A program made the position numbers and the translations under genes. This document shows, piece by piece, positions 61,299 through 64,000 of a stretch of DNA of 64,000 bases (within the stretch, counting starts at the first letter, position 1; each line of letters begins with the position of its first letter). Below the pieces are notes generated by a model. That model ran no database searches. It saw only the letters and a list, made by a program, of their open reading frames with translations, and was not told where the DNA came from. This DNA is from Aureimonas pseudogalii (lineage in GTDB: Bacteria; Pseudomonadota; Alphaproteobacteria; Rhizobiales; Rhizobiaceae), in the NCBI RefSeq assembly GCF_014196835.1, contig NZ_JACIEK010000001.1, positions 62,001-126,000 on the forward strand, given 5' to 3'.

Positions 61299-63635
61299 TC
61301 AGGCGGGCGCGACGATCGGCAGCCCTTCGGCACGAAATCGCTCCAGCACCTGGAAGAGGATCTCCGAGCGCGTCGCGTAGACGAGCCTCGGGCCGTTCAC
61401 GAAGGCGAAGGACTTGAACTGCACCTGCCCGCTGTCGATGCCGTCGATGAAGACCGAGGGCTTGGGATCGGTCAGCACGTCGCGATGCGTGCCGTAGATC
61501 TCGAGCAGCGCCGCGCGCACCGCCGCCACGTCCACGTCGAGCGGCGCCGAGAAGGCGATCTGGATGCGGCCGAGCGGATTGGCGAGCGTCATGTTGCGGA
61601 TCGTCTTGGTGATCAGCTCGGAATTCGGCACGATCAGCGTCGAGCGGTCGGCGATCTGGATCTCGGTGGAGCGCACGCTGATGCGGCGCACGTCCCCCTC
61701 GTCGGTGCCGATGCGCACGGTGTCGCCGATCTTCACCGGCCGCTCGGCGAGGAGAATCAGGCCGGAGACGAAGTTCTGCGTGATCGCCTGGAGGCCGAAG
61801 CCGATGCCGACCGACAGGGCAGAGACCACGAGCGCGATGCGCTCGACGCCGATGCCGAGCGCCGTCAGCGCCCAGAAGCCGGCGAGGATGATGCCGATAT
61901 AGCTGACGATCGTGGAGACGGAGTTGCGCGCGCCGGGATCGAGATCGGTGGCCGGCAGGAAGCGCTCGTCCAGCCAGTGCCGGATGCCGCGAACGAGCGC
62001 CACGCCGACCGCCAGCACCACGATGGCCTTGAGGATCGAGCCCGGCACGATCGTGAACCCGCCGATGCGGATCTCGGCGGAATCGCCCAGCTGATAGAAG
62101 AGCGAGCTGGCGCCCGGCCCGAGCGGACCCGACAGAAGCAGTGCCGCGAGCACGAGAATGGCGATGCGCAGCACCGCCGAAAGCACGACGCCAAGCTGGC
62201 CGACCTGCGTCTTGCGAAGGCCGAGCCCGACATGGAGCGAGCGCCCGAGGCGGCTCTCGCCGGAGAGAAGCGTCGTGCAGAGATCGTCGGCGACGACGAG
62301 CAGCAGATAGGTGGACGCGCCCACCACCGCCGTCCAGATGGTCTGCCGGCTGAGGAAGAGCGCGAAGTTGACGTAGCCCTGCAGTGCCGCGATCAGCGAG
62401 ACGACGACGCAGACCCAGGCGGCGATCGTCGCGAGCGTGACGAGCGTCGTCTGCGCGCTCGGCTCGCGGTTCGCCACCTCCGGGTTCGAGCGCCGGATGC
62501 GGCCGAAGCTGACGAGCACTGCGACGATGAGGGCGCAGTAGCCGAAGGCCACGACATAGTTCGACAGGATGGCGGCCGACTGGCTGACGCCGACCGCGCG
62601 CCCACCTTCGATGATGAGCACGCCAAGGAACGTCGCGGTGGCTGCCAGCGGGGGATAGGACCGCAAACGCTGCGCCGTGTCGTCGCCGAGCGGTAGCAGA
62701 CGCCACGAGGGCTTGCCGACGAGCAGAAGACCGGCGCCGAGCGAAACCATGAAGGCGCCCAGCGAAGCGATCGTCGTCAGCGCGAAGGCGAGCGGCTGCG
62801 TGCCGCGCGTCAGCATGTCGGCCCAGTCGAGCGCGCCGTAGAGTGCGAAGAAGCCAAGCGCCGGCGCCAGCGTGCCGACAACCACGAACCAGAGCGTCAG
62901 CGCCGAGCGCCGCGCCCGCGTCGCCGGCACCTGGTTCAGGGCGAAGTCGCGCCCGGCCTGCCGCAGCCGCCGCCGCACCCTGGTCGCCAGAAGCAGTGCC
63001 AGACCGAGGCCCGCGGCCACGATGGCGAGGCGCGAGGCCATGTCGCGCTCGGGAATGCCGGCGATCGAGACGCGCGCATAGTCTCGCAGCCGCGCGCTGT
63101 CGTCGGGCAGGCTGCGGGCGACGCCGTTCCAGAGCGCGGGCGAGAGCGGCGACGGCACGAGCTTGAACGTGTCGCGGCTGAACGCCTCGTTGATCTCGAG
63201 GATCATCCGGTCGATCACCGCCTTGGCGTCGGCCGCGAGCAGCCGCCCGCGCTTGATCGCCGAGTCGAGGTCGCCGCGCTCGGTGTCGAGCTTGGCCCGC
63301 TGCTCCTTGATGTCCGGCGCCTCGGCATCGTTGGGCTCGCCGAGTTCGGCGATGCGCGCGTCGATGGCGACGAGTTGCGGCTCCAGCAGCGCGACCGCCG
63401 CGTTGGCGGCGCTGCCGACCGCCATGCCGCGATCGCGCAGATCCGCCTTCTGGCCGGCATCCGTCGAGGCGTCGGCCGCCTGCGTGATCGCGCCGAGTTC
63501 GGCGGTGAGCGTATCGAGTTGCGCCACCGGATCGGGCGCGGCGGCGTCCTGCGCGCTCGCCGGCAGGGCGAAGCAAGCCCAAAGCGAGAAGAGCGCCGCC
63601 GCCCAGAGGCGGACCCAGCGTGTCGTCGTCGTCAT
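61299..63635 (-). CDS. DUF3772/MscS-type mechanosensitive channel
   Basis: Large mechanosensitive channel of 778 aa. A signal peptide (about residues 1-28, ending ASAQ) leads into a periplasmic coiled DUF3772 domain (to about residue 190), about ten transmembrane helices, and the MscS domain. The pore and beta region are marked by LSVGIGFGLQAITQNFVSGLILLAERPVKIGDTV and RSTEIQIADRSTLIVPNSELITKTIRN. Members such as YbiO open under hypo-osmotic stress. GGACGGGAT precedes the ATG. Same strand as the following small secreted protein gene. Confidence 0.92.
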   Translation of the reverse strand: MTTTTRWVRLWAAALFSLWACFALPASAQDAAAPDPVAQLDTLTAELGAITQAADASTDAGQKADLRDRGMAVGSAANAAVALLEPQLVAIDARIAELGEPNDAEAPDIKEQRAKLDTERGDLDSAIKRGRLLAADAKAVIDRMILEINEAFSRDTFKLVPSPLSPALWNGVARSLPDDSARLRDYARVSIAGIPERDMASRLAIVAAGLGLALLLATRVRRRLRQAGRDFALNQVPATRARRSALTLWFVVVGTLAPALGFFALYGALDWADMLTRGTQPLAFALTTIASLGAFMVSLGAGLLLVGKPSWRLLPLGDDTAQRLRSYPPLAATATFLGVLIIEGGRAVGVSQSAAILSNYVVAFGYCALIVAVLVSFGRIRRSNPEVANREPSAQTTLVTLATIAAWVCVVVSLIAALQGYVNFALFLSRQTIWTAVVGASTYLLLVVADDLCTTLLSGESRLGRSLHVGLGLRKTQVGQLGVVLSAVLRIAILVLAALLLSGPLGPGASSLFYQLGDSAEIRIGGFTIVPGSILKAIVVLAVGVALVRGIRHWLDERFLPATDLDPGARNSVSTIVSYIGIILAGFWALTALGIGVERIALVVSALSVGIGFGLQAITQNFVSGLILLAERPVKIGDTVRIGTDEGDVRRISVRSTEIQIADRSTLIVPNSELITKTIRNMTLANPLGRIQIAFSAPLDVDVAAVRAALLEIYGTHRDVLTDPKPSVFIDGIDSGQVQFKSFAFVNGPRLVYATRSEILFQVLERFRAEGLPIVAPA

Positions 63636-63797
63636 GAGATCCCGTCCGACGACGCGTCGCCGCGCCGTCCCCTCGTCGTCGCGCCCCGCGGACCGGCCGG
63701 GCGCGCTCCTCGTCGTATCGCGGCACCAACGGCCCCACCCCTCGACCCGGCAACAGCCGTGGCAGTGCGGCGATTTGGTGTCGCCGCGGGCAGCGCG

Positions 63798-64000
63798 TCA
63801 GTTGCGGATGCGCCAGCCCGAGCGGAAGATCCAGGCGATCACTAGGATACAAGCGACGAGGATCGCCAGCGTCATCGCCAGACTCACGACCACGCCGACG
63901 TCGGACTGTCCGAAGAAGCTCCAGCGGAAGCCGCTGACGAGATAGACCACCGGGTTGAACAGCGTCACCTTCTGCCAGAAGGGCGGCAGCATGGAGATCG
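63798..64000 (-). CDS. ABC-2 type transporter permease, C-terminal part (cut by window edge)
   Basis: The last 67 or so residues of an ABC-2 permease; the frame stays open to the end of the window, so the gene starts beyond it. The visible part ISMLPPFWQKVTLFNPVVYLVSGFRWSFFG followed by a terminal helix and a short basic tail (RSGWRIRN) matches the end of YadH/NodJ-like permeases, which export lipids, polysaccharides or drugs. The cognate ATPase would be expected upstream, outside the window. Confidence 0.85.
   Translation of the reverse strand, partial: ISMLPPFWQKVTLFNPVVYLVSGFRWSFFGQSDVGVVVSLAMTLAILVACILVIAWIFRSGWRIRN

Overview
The window is a GC-rich (about two thirds G+C) stretch of chromosome from an alphaproteobacterium of the order Hyphomicrobiales (Rhizobiales). 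The placement is inferred from gene order: accA-xerD next to aroKB, bolA-dnaJ-cobST-rpmB, hisC-tyrC facing metXW, ftsEX-ydcF-plsC, argH-lptM-lysA-DUF4175, and hbd-etfAB-pduO are arrangements I associate with this order. Abundant GTG/TTG starts and ATGA overlaps fit. The dense chromosome-type content and the plant-signal type regulator suggest a free-living or plant-associated relative of Aurantimonadaceae or Rhizobiaceae; genus cannot be fixed from this window. No insertion sequence, prophage or CRISPR array is visible.

Layout. 1-7.5 kb: a secreted YafK-type L,D-transpeptidase, accA, xerD with a small membrane protein, aroK-aroB, DUF1275 and bolA, and a J-domain protein. 7.5-14 kb: cobS-cobT (aerobic cobaltochelatase), a phytase-like periplasmic protein, a queuosine-precursor transporter preceded by a candidate preQ1-I riboswitch, rpmB and a DUF3108 protein. 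14-25 kb: phzF-like isomerase, DMT exporter, cupin, gloB, methyltransferase, aldo-keto reductase, deaminase, metW-metX facing hisC-tyrC, DUF2125 and chaC. 25-38 kb: plsC-ydcF-ftsX-ftsE (envelope and division), a small membrane protein, hpt, a response regulator, tam, and the argH-lptM-lysA-DUF4175 run facing tlpA. 38-47 kb: hbd, etfA, etfB, pduO, a HIG1 protein, DMT and AEC transporters, gluQ, alkA, HNH endonuclease, dsbB and tRNA-Leu(CAA).

47-54.6 kb is the most interesting part. A LuxR-type solo regulator, with no luxI in the window, stands back to back with a proline-iminopeptidase-like hydrolase. The hydrolase heads a tightly overlapping dipeptide/oligopeptide ABC importer (two permeases, two ATPases, one binding protein). 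The regulator's ligand domain carries Met and Trp where AHL receptors carry Trp and Tyr, which is the signature of plant-signal LuxR solos (OryR, XccR, PsoR, NesR, PipR). A 20-bp lux-box-like dyad lies in the shared promoter region. Together they read as a self-contained module that senses, imports and processes a plant-derived small molecule.

54.6-64 kb: an L,D-transpeptidase, a second aldo-keto reductase, an orphan polar-amino-acid binding protein with a DadA-like oxidoreductase, a DUF2252 protein, a small secreted protein, a DUF3772/MscS channel and the C-terminal end of an ABC-2 permease cut by the window edge.

Links between genes: cobST and pduO serve cobalamin synthesis and activation; etfAB and hbd serve acyl-CoA oxidation; metXW, hisC, tyrC, aroKB, argH and lysA are amino-acid synthesis; two L,D-transpeptidase-family enzymes, ftsEX and an LptM-like lipoprotein concern the envelope.
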